Assembly: GCA_947625905.1 (NCBI GenBank)
Contig: CANQQJ010000010.1
Location: 24,701 to 88,700, forward strand
Source: an uncultured Clostridia bacterium
GTDB lineage: Bacteria > Bacillota > Clostridia > Monoglobales > Monoglobaceae
DNA: 64,000 nucleotides
Direction: 5' to 3'
In this document: positions 47,601 to 54,793 of the stretch, piece by piece
How the letters are laid out: every line of letters begins with the position of its first letter
Numbering within the stretch: the first letter of the stretch is position 1
Translations under genes and position numbers: made by a program
The notes under the pieces: model-generated
The model's input: only the letters and a program-made list of their open reading frames with translations
Database searches by the model: none
Told to the model about the DNA's origin: nothing

Positions 47601-50415
47601 GCGCAATACTTTCCCGGAGAGCATGAGACCGAATGAGAACGTTGTGTTTGCCGAGGATAGCGGTGTAAGTTATTCGAAGAATCCGACCGATGATGAGACC
47701 ATATCAATAAAAGACCAGATACGCATGCATTTGGATGAAATTAACAAACTTGATCCTGTTTCGGTATTAAGTTATCGCTTGGGACAGAGCACACAGCAGG
47801 TGCGCGAAAATGTTTTAAAAGTCTTTAAAAATTTGGGTTACAAGGTTGAGAGGCAGAATTTCGGTACTATTGATATTGGTGAAAAACAAATCAGAGAAGG
47901 CCTGCGATATGTAAATAGTGATGAAGAACGAGCGGCGTTATTTACCGTGCCAAGAGTGCTAAAAAGGGGAATTATAATCACCGACAGAAACGGACATAAA
48001 AACAGAGGTTATGACACGGTAACTATTGCAGCTCCCGTAAAAATTAATAATGATGAAGGGGTTGTTGGAGTAGTAGTCAAAAAGACTAAGGGGTATCGAT
48101 ACAAAACACATCGTATTCTTATGCCGGATGGTTCTGCTTTTGAATTTTCGGACAAAAATAACAGAGGCTACAACGGTAAGATGGCCTTCGTTTCCGAAAG
48201 CGAGAGCCTACCCATCACCTCTGCTGATGATCCTACAATATCACAAAATGATGATGATGTCAAGGGGGATTTCGATAATGACATAAAATTCAGTTTGAGC
48301 GACGAGGACGACGGGCTTTTGCCTTGGCAGCGGGATATTGAGGATATACCCGATGATCTGCCTTGGGAGGAGGAAACCTCGACGACCGAAACAGATGAGG
48401 TAAAACCGCACAGGCCTATTGCTCTTGATGTGAGGCGCATTGAACTTGACGAAACGGGAAATGAAAATAAGCCTCACAGGCCAATCGCGCTTGATGTTCG
48501 GCGAATCAATCTTGATGAAACGGAAAACGATAATATTGACAGCTTACTTTCGGGCGGGAACGATACAGACTTTTTGACACAGCCGATCGGCAAGATCAAA
48601 AATGAGTTTGAGCTGGCGAAAGCGAGGGCGGAATCGAGAAAAGGCAAGGTTTACACCAGAGCGGACGCCCTTAAGGTGGCCGAGAGCATTGTGGGGAATA
48701 TTGACACCGGAACGGGCGCAGGCGTCACAATGAGCAAGCGCGACAAGGGCGGAGTGGTCCAGCTCGTTGGGTATATATTGAACACCAAAAACGCCGAGAG
48801 CAAAGACAGATATATCCGCCGTTTGTCGGCGTTTATCGCGCAGAGAGCGGTCGTGTATGACATGAACGTCAACGCCGACACATATCAAAAAGAGCTTTCC
48901 GACCTTAAGGCGCATATAACGCATAATATAAGCTTATCAGGCGATGCAAAGGAAGCGCTTGACCGCGTTTACGGTAAATCCGCGGCTGGCTTTAAGGCTA
49001 TGCTTGGCGGCGGTGCAACAGGTGTTGACGCGGTGTATCAAGAACTGAGTTGGGATATGCCCGGTTATTTCCCCGAAAACATCACGACCGAGGACGAGAT
49101 GATCTTGCGGATAGTAGGGGTATACAACGATCTTAAAGACGGCACAACCGAGAATAACACGAGGCTTATCGACGTTATCACAACTCACGAGGACAGGCGG
49201 AGCATGGTTGATTTGATTTACGCCCAGCTCGCGGAGGCGGCCGAGACATCGGGACGCGACAGCAAGCTGACGTCGGCTCTTGAAAAACAGAAGGAGAAAC
49301 TGACCGAGCAGCAGAAAAAACGGCTTGAGAGGCAGAGGGAAAGGCTGAGACAGCAACAGAGAGAAAAACTCAGGCAGCAGAAAGAACGGCTGATGGAGCG
49401 CTACGAAAAAAAGATATCGGACCTTAAAGAAAAGGAACGCGAGAAGGCGAGACGGAGCCGGGAACGGAGGCAAAATATCGGCATTTCTGCGCCGCAGCCT
49501 ATAACCAATTTCGGAATGAAAAATAATCCGGATAATGGTTGGACGCATGCCAAAGTGACAATATCAGTTGATACAAAAAAAGCAGAGAAGTTACTGGAAA
49601 ACGTTACCGACGCAAGAAAACAATTCGTTGATTTTGCACACAAAAATTTTCCAAAAACAGTTATCAATCAAAATACAAAAGCTGTAATCGGGATATCAAG
49701 AACGGAAATTGATAAATTTTTGAGCGGAAATATCACAAAAGAAAAATACGCAACAGGTTATATGATCCCGGAACTGATAGAGACAGCAATAAAAGTCGGT
49801 GAAGAAAAAAATCTGAAAGGTAAAGCCGGTATTAATGGATATGAATATTATCAAAATAACATCACCATTGATGAATGGCCATATAAAGCACATATACGCG
49901 TCAGAAATACAGATATGGGTGATAAGTATTATGGGCATACTATCAGTAAAGATATTGAAGAAATAGAAATAGAGCCTTTGGCGCGGAACTCCGAAAATAA
50001 TTCGGGACATCCCGTAAATGCCTCTGACTCTAATAATTCTAAATTAACACAAAACACCGAAAAAGTCAAGGAAAAAGTGCGTCAAAATTATGAAAATAAT
50101 AAAAATAAAGCTACCGAAGGTAAACCCGCTGGAGCATTAAGCTGTAAAACGGGTTATCATACCTCTGATAGCGATAATACTGTATCACAGAAAGAATGTA
50201 ATGTCAAGAGAAATTTGGACAAAAACAAAAGTCAGCAATGGGCTACGAGCAGAGGGCTCCAATTGCCCAAGCTGGTTCAGTCCATTTCTGACAATAACAG
50301 TATACTACAGAAAGAGAATATTGTCAATAATTCCGAAGAAAATTATAACAATAATGTTCGGTTCAGTTTAAAGAGTGACGATGCCGAGTTTTATGACGAT
50401 ATCTTTGGGAAATAA
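44629..50415 (+). CDS. Giant polyvalent protein: LPD3-like, zincin, ADP-ribosyltransferase-like and coiled-coil domains
   Basis: 1928-aa open frame. Domains in order, from motifs: LPD3-like (about 80-245); linker repeats (262-338); zincin 1 with HEITH at 406-410 and a downstream EELAAD; ART-PolyVal-like (about 568-735; YHGT, GYYF, and TQIKSATDNIG); LPD23-like (GWGKGLDSKWRFEIDDS, about 765-785); zincin 2 with HEVQH at 898-902 and GEIEARD; second LPD3/PBECR-like domain (about 1035-1185); acidic stretch with two 22-residue repeats (1259-1302); a long uncharacterised helical domain; coiled coil (about 1549-1614); third LPD3-like domain (about 1630-1790); more linker repeats. Such proteins occur in phages and conjugative elements, where they enter the recipient. 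Start is TTG without a ribosome site, so the gene is probably truncated or fused at its 5' end. No phage structural gene is near. Confidence 0.8.
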   Translation: MLRKNICCLSDAEIERIAQAAADGAMIDLTGNEDAGEALTSYTGSVTPEQVRRDIIDYYESGKIPETAARYDDIKFSIKNIEGKNGDYGVGVYLDTNIFDNVKPRNWNKILTRYVYDNLAGKDVIAYDRNGKEEIISFAKKNERAQKSDATNSHRVIDKLARNRGNIQALSTVHIDELLQTAKYESSNSEHSHQWLDENGWEIRKTYVQDKKGKIYEATLNIANAKDGRRILYSISNIKEVDEGDVPSTRNGRGSLTNHRLLIEPTISQNRNGVKNNLFENYDNNTALKIRPSSPHMGRQTADTIARGTGATLTDFIVSRKNNDVNNIIRENSDNNTISTNAGLIRDEVSRRLSYQEMRALNQLAQLTGTSIRIAPTLGFANGMYQNGVITLALDADGKITTVFSHEITHHFAQSAPQAYADYQGAVMAVLAEESGQSEDALIQATIERYANRGIRLNAAGAREELAADYTRRILGDVSQIQKLIDSAKNLSEPRKRTLLQKLCDAIRAFIQQLRERVTSSLHPDIQKEISSAEKAAKALEQMAAEAVINKRENRISNRNTSEKAELDNSSYIHSDAFKRWFGDWESDPENASKVVNEDGTPKVVYHGTNAEFNVFDRSKGKPNDAGWLGRGYYFYGDYHESAQYAEYGKGRVMEVYLNIKNPYYAESAEMERLAELDSDAASEEFTQNLINEGYDGVYYNGDLREEWVAFYPTQIKSATDNIGTFDPNNADIRYSFGGENAKTADLNALARAKQMDMDGETPEKIWKDTGWGKGLDSKWRFEIDDSKMKFDKNGELKMSKAMRRANALNRKGTSITEEEFKELKEILKSSDEWERELKLGDYLRHTELNKAYPFLRHIKVSLQDLPNNELGSYDAESNEIILNSRKDSAILAQTLLHEVQHAIQKREGFARGSSSDYWELQSHDPQYQRTERRLQDEIFDVIQHDPENDKRYNELRNRLDNIGFELYRNTAGEIEARDSARRRNMTAEERRNTFPESMRPNENVVFAEDSGVSYSKNPTDDETISIKDQIRMHLDEINKLDPVSVLSYRLGQSTQQVRENVLKVFKNLGYKVERQNFGTIDIGEKQIREGLRYVNSDEERAALFTVPRVLKRGIIITDRNGHKNRGYDTVTIAAPVKINNDEGVVGVVVKKTKGYRYKTHRILMPDGSAFEFSDKNNRGYNGKMAFVSESESLPITSADDPTISQNDDDVKGDFDNDIKFSLSDEDDGLLPWQRDIEDIPDDLPWEEETSTTETDEVKPHRPIALDVRRIELDETGNENKPHRPIALDVRRINLDETENDNIDSLLSGGNDTDFLTQPIGKIKNEFELAKARAESRKGKVYTRADALKVAESIVGNIDTGTGAGVTMSKRDKGGVVQLVGYILNTKNAESKDRYIRRLSAFIAQRAVVYDMNVNADTYQKELSDLKAHITHNISLSGDAKEALDRVYGKSAAGFKAMLGGGATGVDAVYQELSWDMPGYFPENITTEDEMILRIVGVYNDLKDGTTENNTRLIDVITTHEDRRSMVDLIYAQLAEAAETSGRDSKLTSALEKQKEKLTEQQKKRLERQRERLRQQQREKLRQQKERLMERYEKKISDLKEKEREKARRSRERRQNIGISAPQPITNFGMKNNPDNGWTHAKVTISVDTKKAEKLLENVTDARKQFVDFAHKNFPKTVINQNTKAVIGISRTEIDKFLSGNITKEKYATGYMIPELIETAIKVGEEKNLKGKAGINGYEYYQNNITIDEWPYKAHIRVRNTDMGDKYYGHTISKDIEEIEIEPLARNSENNSGHPVNASDSNNSKLTQNTEKVKEKVRQNYENNKNKATEGKPAGALSCKTGYHTSDSDNTVSQKECNVKRNLDKNKSQQWATSRGLQLPKLVQSISDNNSILQKENIVNNSEENYNNNVRFSLKSDDAEFYDDIFGK
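45424..45640 (+). repeat. Linker repeat units 1-2 in the polyvalent gene
   Basis: Two copies (45424-45485, 45578-45640) of a degenerate 50-60 bp unit: TATCACAAAA-like block, about 10 bases, GTCAA block, about 20 bases, GACAATAAC block. The protein reads TISQNRNGVKNN... and IVSRKNNDVNNI..., each ending in a DNN tract. Confidence 0.7.
48234..48293 (+). repeat. Linker repeat unit 3
   Basis: Same unit as at 45.4 kb: ATATCACAAAATGATGATG, GTCAAG, GATAATGACAT; encodes PTISQNDDDVKGDFDNDIKFSLS. It joins the second LPD3-like domain to the acidic repeat segment. Confidence 0.7.
48304..48782 (+). repeat. Duplicated block, copy A
   Basis: 479-bp segment repeated almost exactly at 51105-51580 (476 bp). 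Differences visible: a 3-base deletion (RDIED to REED) and scattered substitutions such as SKR to SKC. The second copy stops matching right after the codons for GYILN. Confidence 0.9.
48403..48534 (+). repeat. Two tandem 22-codon repeats
   Basis: Two adjacent 66-bp units encoding KPHRPIALDVRRIELDETGN(EN) and KPHRPIALDVRRINLDETEN(DN). Only a few codons differ. Function unknown; amphipathic and acidic, like a short binding motif displayed twice. The pair recurs in the partial copy at 51.2-51.3 kb. Confidence 0.85.
50181..50391 (+). repeat. Duplicated tail segment, copy A (partner 50891-51104)
   Basis: About 210 bp at the 3' end of the large gene, including the KNKSQQW and SRGLQLPKL stretch, recurs at 50891-51104 with substitutions and small in-frame indels. 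In the second copy it runs without a break into the block that resembles 48304-48782. Confidence 0.85.
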
Positions 50416-50416
50416 T

Positions 50417-50551
50417 ATGACAGAGATTAGCCTTGATAGGATGCCCTTCGTCACCGAAGAGGATGGCCTATCCATCGCCTCTGTCAATAGTTTTACTATG
50501 CAACAAAACAACGATGTCGTCAAGAAGGATTTCGACAATAACATAATGTAA
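50417..50551 (+). pseudogene. Remnant of a polyvalent module tail, 44 codons
   Basis: Short open frame beginning MTEISLDRMPFVTEEDG and ending in linker unit 7 (TMQQNNDVVKKDFDNNIM). It resembles the segment KMAFVSESESLPITSADDP plus linker at residues 1184-1220 of the large protein. Probably the leftover C-terminal end of another domain module. Confidence 0.5.
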
Positions 50552-50812
50552 GTCAAGAATTTATAGACCAAAACGATGGTGCATTTTTCAAAGCGAATAA
50601 ACGGAAATTATTATGTTGTTGAGGCAGCACCCGATACTAATGCGCATAGTTTTCTGGTCGTTTCCACATATATACAAAATGCGGCTCAGCAGACGGCAGA
50701 TGTACAAGCCCCCGCCCAGGTCGTCCGAAACGGTTCTGCTGAAACCGCTTATCATACTGACAATATATCGCAAAACGGCGGAGAAGTCAAGAACATTTTA
50801 TTGGGTCCATAG
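50552..50812 (+). pseudogene. Frameshifted fragment of a phage polyvalent domain
   Basis: One frame reads DQNDGAFFKANKR, then the reading moves to the next frame at RINGNYYVVEAAPDTNAHSF and LVVSTYIQN, followed by linker unit 8 and a stop. The joined text looks like the end of an LPD/nuclease-like domain common in gut phage polyvalent proteins; a single-base change near 50598 would restore it. Confidence 0.55.
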
Positions 50813-51722
50813 GTTGATTTTGAGAAAAAATAACGGAGTTCCCAACCAGATAAATTCTGATATGGGGTTCAATGACTCCGTTAATACAACTGTATCACAT
50901 AATGAGGGGAACGTCAAGAGAAATTTTGACAAAAATAAAAGTCAGCAATGGTCGCAGAGCAGAGGGCTCCAATTGCCCAAGCTGGCAGACACCATTGATG
51001 ACAATATCAGTATACTACAGAAAGAGGATATTGTCAATAATAATTCGAAAGATAATTTTGACAATAATGTTCGGTTCAGCTTAAAGAACGACGATGCCGA
51101 GTTTGAGGACGACGGGCTTTTGCCTTGGCAGCGGGAAGAGGATATACCCGATGATCTGCCTTGGGAGGAGGAAACCTCGACGTCCGAAACAGATGAGGCA
51201 AAACCGCACAGGCCTATTGCTCTTGATGTGAGGCGAATTGAACTTGACGAAACGGGAAATGAAAATAAGCCTCACAGGCCGATCGCGCTTGATGTTCGGC
51301 GAATCAATCTTGACGAAACGGAAAACGATAATATTGACAGCTTACTTTCGGGCGGGAACGATACAGACTTTTTGACACAGCCGATCGGCAAGATCAAAAA
51401 TGAGTTTGAGCTGGCGAAAGCGCGGGCGGAATCGAGAAAAGGCAAGGTTTATACCAGAGCGGACGCCCTCAAGGTGGCCGAGAGCATTGTGGGCAATATT
51501 GACACCGGAACGGGCGCAGGCGTCACAATGAGCAAGTGCGACAAGGGCGGTGTGGTCCAGCTCGTTGGGTATATCTTGAATAAGCTGTTTAACAGATTGA
51601 CAAGATCGGTAAAAATCGTTATAATAATCACATACAGACATGACGAAAACGATCGTAATGAAAGATTTAATCGGTTAAATTTTTTCGGCACTGTCCTTTT
51701 TAACTCTCACTGTATTTGTTAG
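50613..51722 (+). pseudogene. Truncated mosaic paralogue of the polyvalent gene
   Basis: Open frame of 369 codons. The first ~85 codons read a former gene in the wrong frame. From about 50880 it matches the tail of the large protein (copy of 50181-50391), then from 51105 the internal acidic block (copy of 48304-48782), and ends in unrelated residues after GYILN. An ATG at 50862 could start it, but no ribosome site is close. Most likely not a functional gene; a product of recombination at linker repeats. Confidence 0.65.
51105..51580 (+). repeat. Duplicated block, copy B
   Basis: Partner of 48304-48782, almost identical and truncated at its 3' end. High identity implies a recent duplication or gene conversion. 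Confidence 0.9.
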
Positions 51723-51765
51723 AATAAACATAAAGAAAAACAAAATTGCATTGGGAGGTAATCTT

Positions 51766-52584
51766 ATGAAAAAATTTCCTATCGGGTTTAACACAAAAAT
51801 CAAGGACGGATCCTCGCTTGACGCCGCGGCTCCGGTTTATGCCGATAAGAAAGCGCCGAGGAAGTCTGTCGTTCGGGTTTATTTCCCGTCGAGAGGGATG
51901 ACTCTCGCTTATTACAACGACAAATTTGACTTAAAGCCCGGCGACCTGGTTTATGTTGACGGCAAGCTTGAGGGCAAAAGAGGAAGAGTTGTTGACGTAA
52001 ATTACTCGTTTAAAATCAAGCTTTCGGATTACAAGCGCGTGATCGCGGTCGCGGACACGAGCGTCAGCGGACGCTTCCGCATTGCAGGCTCGCATGTTAT
52101 CACCTTTGACAAGGATGCTGTTCCGTTTGAGAAGGCGCTTGCGTGGTTCAAGGCTCCGGAGGATGATGAGGATTACGCGGTCGGCAGCGATGACGGCGAG
52201 GGCTTCCCGCTCGACGATTTGAGCCAAATGAATATCGCGTCCGTGATAGCCGACAGAGGGCACAATTATTATTTGGAAAACAAGGTAAGCTACTTAAGTC
52301 TTGACGGCATGAGCGGATCCGCCGTTGTTGAGGGCACAGAGCCGTATGAGGTAGCCTTTGATTATTACGACGGTCAAATAAGCAATCTCACCTGCTCGTG
52401 CTTTTGCAGCTATAACTGCAAGCATGAGTTCGCGGTTATGCTTCAGCTCAAGGAAACGCTTGATTTTATAACAAAGAACTGCAGCGACGAATATTGCGGA
52501 TATTTCGCGGCAATAAGCAAAGAGACTTTTATAAACATAGCTATGAGCAGGAACGAGAACGGAATTATAAATCTGGAGGTATGA
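51766..52584 (+). CDS. SWIM zinc-finger domain protein
   Basis: 272 aa, cytoplasmic. C-terminal SWIM motif LTCSCFCSYNCKHEFAVML (about 211-229): a CxC...CxH zinc site thought to bind DNA or protein, as in SWI2/SNF2-linked and MuDR-type proteins. The N-terminal ~130 residues are beta-rich with a KOW/Tudor-like piece (DLVYVDGKLEGKRGRVVDV). Start at ATG 51766, GGGAGG 7 bases before it. The next gene, a WYL regulator, begins one base after its stop with the ribosome site inside this gene, so they are co-translated. Confidence 0.82.
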   Translation: MKKFPIGFNTKIKDGSSLDAAAPVYADKKAPRKSVVRVYFPSRGMTLAYYNDKFDLKPGDLVYVDGKLEGKRGRVVDVNYSFKIKLSDYKRVIAVADTSVSGRFRIAGSHVITFDKDAVPFEKALAWFKAPEDDEDYAVGSDDGEGFPLDDLSQMNIASVIADRGHNYYLENKVSYLSLDGMSGSAVVEGTEPYEVAFDYYDGQISNLTCSCFCSYNCKHEFAVMLQLKETLDFITKNCSDEYCGYFAAISKETFINIAMSRNENGIINLEV

Positions 52585-52585
52585 T

Positions 52586-53563
52586 ATGAAGCGTTCAAAC
52601 CAAAAGCTGAAACTCATGTATTTGGCGCAAATACTGCTTGAGAACACAGACGAGGAGCACACGATAACCGTGCCGGAAATGATTGCCGAGCTTAATAAGC
52701 TCGGCATTTCGGCCGAGCGAAAAAGCGTTTATGACGACCTTGAATATCTGCGGCTGTTCGGGCTTGACATATGCTCGAGAAAATCGCGAACAACCGATTA
52801 TTTTATCGCGAGCCGCGACTTTGAGCTGCCCGAGCTCAAGCTGCTGGTTGACAGTGTTCAGTCGTCAAAATTTATAACGCGCAAAAAAACCATGGAGCTT
52901 ATTTCAAAAATTGAGAAGCTCACAAGCCGCGAGAACGCGAAAAAGCTGCACAGGCAGGTTTTTGTCACCAACCGAGTTAAGACGCTGAACGAGCTGATTT
53001 ATTACAATGTTGATAAAATTCACGACGCGATCGCTCTTGACAGGCGAATCACCTTCCGGTATTTCGACCTTGATCTTGACAAGAAGAAGGTCTATCGCAA
53101 AAACGGCGACAAATACACCGAGTCTCCGGTCTCGCTCACTTGGGATGACGAGAATTACTATTTGATCACATACAAGAAAAAATACGACAAATACACTCAT
53201 TACCGCGTCGACAAAATGGAGAGTGTTGAGATCACCGATGAAAACCGCGAACTCTCGTCGGAGCCGTTTGACGTGTCCGCGTACGTCAAAACGATGTTCC
53301 GGATGTACAGCGGAGATGAGACCATTGTTTCCATTCGGTTCGACAATGACCTTGTGGGCGTCGTTTACGATAGATTCGGGATTGATGTTCCCGTTATAAA
53401 AGCGGATGACAGGCATTTCATCTGCCGCGCCAAGTTGGCGGTCAGCCCGCATTTTCTGTCATGGATAATGAGCTTTGGCAACAAAGCGAAAATAATTTCG
53501 CCGCAAAGCGTTATTGACGATTTGTGTGAGCTTGCAGCAAAAGTGAAAAACAATTATGACTAA
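52586..53563 (+). CDS. WYL-domain transcriptional regulator
   Basis: 325 aa. N-terminal winged helix (about 5-75: VPEMIAELNKLGISAERKSVYDDLEYLR), helical middle, WYL domain (about 140-215, with VSLTWDDENYYLITY and HYRVDKMESVEI), and a WCX-type end. WYL proteins bind small molecules or nucleic acids and often control defence or DNA-repair genes; the target here is unknown. Coupled to the SWIM gene and located at the right edge of the accessory region. Confidence 0.92.
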   Translation: MKRSNQKLKLMYLAQILLENTDEEHTITVPEMIAELNKLGISAERKSVYDDLEYLRLFGLDICSRKSRTTDYFIASRDFELPELKLLVDSVQSSKFITRKKTMELISKIEKLTSRENAKKLHRQVFVTNRVKTLNELIYYNVDKIHDAIALDRRITFRYFDLDLDKKKVYRKNGDKYTESPVSLTWDDENYYLITYKKKYDKYTHYRVDKMESVEITDENRELSSEPFDVSAYVKTMFRMYSGDETIVSIRFDNDLVGVVYDRFGIDVPVIKADDRHFICRAKLAVSPHFLSWIMSFGNKAKIISPQSVIDDLCELAAKVKNNYD

Positions 53564-53640
53564 ACAATTATGCACAGTCCGTTTTTTGGTACATTAATGA
53601 TTATATAATGTATTTATACAAAAGAAAGCGGGGTGTGCAT

Positions 53641-54228
53641 ATGTTTTATTACAGTAAAAAATCAAGAGGCAATATTGTTCATTGCGAGGGCTGCGGCCAT
53701 ATCAACAAGATAAAGCCCGAAAATTTGGAGAGATTTAATACAAATCAGGAAATTCGCAGCGGCGGTTACAGAATGTGCTCGTGCTGCTCGCCGGTCATGA
53801 AAAAGCTCAGGGTTGAAAAGGCCGAGCTTCAAAAATTCTGCGGCGAAAGCGGATTTATGTATTTTGTCTGCGACGGAAATCTGCATATCCACTCCGACGG
53901 AAGCAAATGGGTTATCATTGTTTCAGCGAAAAGAAACGGGAGCGAGCTGCATCATGAGAATTTATATAACGAGCAGTATGACGACTCGGTTCCCGGCTGC
54001 CATAATCAGCATTTTTCAAGTAAAACGCTCATGGGCTATATGGAGTACATAGCTCGCCACGACGCCTACAGACAAAAAAATCCCCTGCGTCCCAAGAAAG
54101 CCAAAAAGCCGCCCAAGAAAGGAACAAAAGGCTATAAGCGATACATAAAAAATGAGAAAAAGAAAGAAAAAAGAAAAAAAGTCAGAAATGTCCTGAACCT
54201 GATCGACAGCCTCTCCGCCGCCGGATAG
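53641..54228 (+). CDS. Unknown Cys- and Lys-rich protein
   Basis: 195 aa, not recognised. Two Cys groups near the N-terminus (CEGCGH near 16 and CSCCSP near 47) could form one zinc site; the middle has His-rich segments (HIHSDGSKW, HNQHFSS). The last ~50 residues are almost all Lys, Arg, Pro and Gly (KPPKKGTKGYKRYIKNEKKK), typical of nucleic-acid contact. Start at ATG 53641 (GCGGGG site upstream); an ATG at 53608 has none. Follows the WYL gene after 77 bases. Confidence 0.72.
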   Translation: MFYYSKKSRGNIVHCEGCGHINKIKPENLERFNTNQEIRSGGYRMCSCCSPVMKKLRVEKAELQKFCGESGFMYFVCDGNLHIHSDGSKWVIIVSAKRNGSELHHENLYNEQYDDSVPGCHNQHFSSKTLMGYMEYIARHDAYRQKNPLRPKKAKKPPKKGTKGYKRYIKNEKKKEKRKKVRNVLNLIDSLSAAG

Positions 54229-54289
54229 GATGGAAAAAATTATTTTTGACTGACATTATCTTAAAAACATTTATGAACTTAGCTGATAA

Positions 54290-54332
54290 AAAGTGCCGAA
54301 AACACGTTGATTTGACGTATTTTCGGCACTTT
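54290..54332. terminator. Bidirectional terminator
   Basis: AAAGTGCCGAAAA arm and its exact complement TTTTCGGCACTTT, extended inward by three pairs after one mismatch, between the converging Cys/Lys-rich gene and the tRNA-Ser genes. Confidence 0.8.
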
Positions 54333-54338
54333 GTCTTT

Positions 54339-54430
54339 TGGCGGAGAAGGAGAGATTCGAACTCTCGCGCCGCTTTCACGACCTACACCCTTAGCAGGGG
54401 CGCCTCTTCGGCCTACTTGAGTACTTCTCC
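54339..54430 (-). tRNA. tRNA-Ser (GCU)
   Basis: 92-nt cloverleaf with acceptor GGAGAAG/CTTCTCC, anticodon loop CTGCTAA (anticodon GCT), long serine-type variable arm, GTTCGAAT T-loop and encoded CCA. Reads AGC/AGU. Confidence 0.95.
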
Positions 54431-54454
54431 GAATTTAAAAATATTAAATTAATG

Positions 54455-54541
54455 TGGCGGAGAGGCAGAGATTCGAACTCTGGGTGCTTTCGCATCACTA
54501 GTTTTCAAGACTAGCTCCTTAAACCACTCGGACACCTCTCC
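54455..54541 (-). tRNA. tRNA-Ser (UGA)
   Basis: 87-nt cloverleaf with acceptor GGAGAGG/CCTCTCC, anticodon loop CTTGAAA (anticodon TGA), serine variable arm, GTTCGAAT T-loop and encoded CCA. Transcribed ahead of tRNA-Ser (GCU), 24 bases apart. Confidence 0.96.
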
Positions 54542-54580
54542 ATAGCTACAGCCGCAGAGCCTCTCGCACGCGACTTGATA

Positions 54581-54610
54581 AGTATACCACAAGCAATCTT
54601 ATTTTGTCAA
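54581..54610 (-). promoter_or_regulatory. Promoter of the tRNA-Ser pair
   Basis: Minus-strand TTGACA (54605-54610), 18-base spacer, TATACT (54581-54586), 40 bases before the first tRNA. Confidence 0.75.
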
Positions 54611-54660
54611 TAGTTTTTTTGTTTTAAAAATTATTTTTTCAAAATAATTTTTAAATAAAA

Positions 54661-54790
54661 GATTTTTAATCGCAAATCAAGCAAGCGGAGCCATGGGGCT
54701 CCCGGAAAGCGCTTGCGCTTTTTGGGAAAAGGAGTAATCGCAGAGCGGGCGCAGGTTTGCGATTTTAATCGCAAATCAAGCAAGCGGAGC
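54661..54790. repeat. Pair of ~29-bp direct repeats with nested palindromes
   Basis: TTAATCGCAAATCAAGCAAG plus CGGAGC occurs at about 54667-54691 and 54766-54790. Between them lie GGAGCC-ATGG-GGCTCC (54687-54702) and AAAGCGC-TT-GCGCTTT (54706-54721); the second copy sits beside TTTGCGATT-TT-AATCGCAAA. It may be a REP-like element or serve as terminator for dut. Confidence 0.6.
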
Positions 54791-54793
54791 GAA

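Larger units (their letters stand above)
50041..51085 (+). repeat. Cluster of linker repeat units 4-10, extending past the stop codon
   Basis: Seven further units: 50041-50105, 50178-50230, 50298-50370, 50495-50548, 50762-50800, 50888-50940 and 51009-51085. Units 4-6 are in the large gene; 7-10 lie in the broken copies after it. The spacing and the short sequences between units vary (ARNSENNSGHPVNAS, PAGALSCKTGYHTS, RMPFVTEEDGLSIAS), as expected if modules were inserted or lost between them. Confidence 0.65.

Noticed and set aside
45424..51085. Repeat array resembling a CRISPR
   Set aside because: Units are degenerate, 50-60 bp, unevenly spaced and coding; no cas genes are near.
54339..54541. 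tRNA-Ser genes as the attachment site of the integrase element
   Set aside because: No second copy of either tRNA 3' end could be found near 43.4 or 51.7 kb, and the integrase is at the far end; left open rather than claimed.
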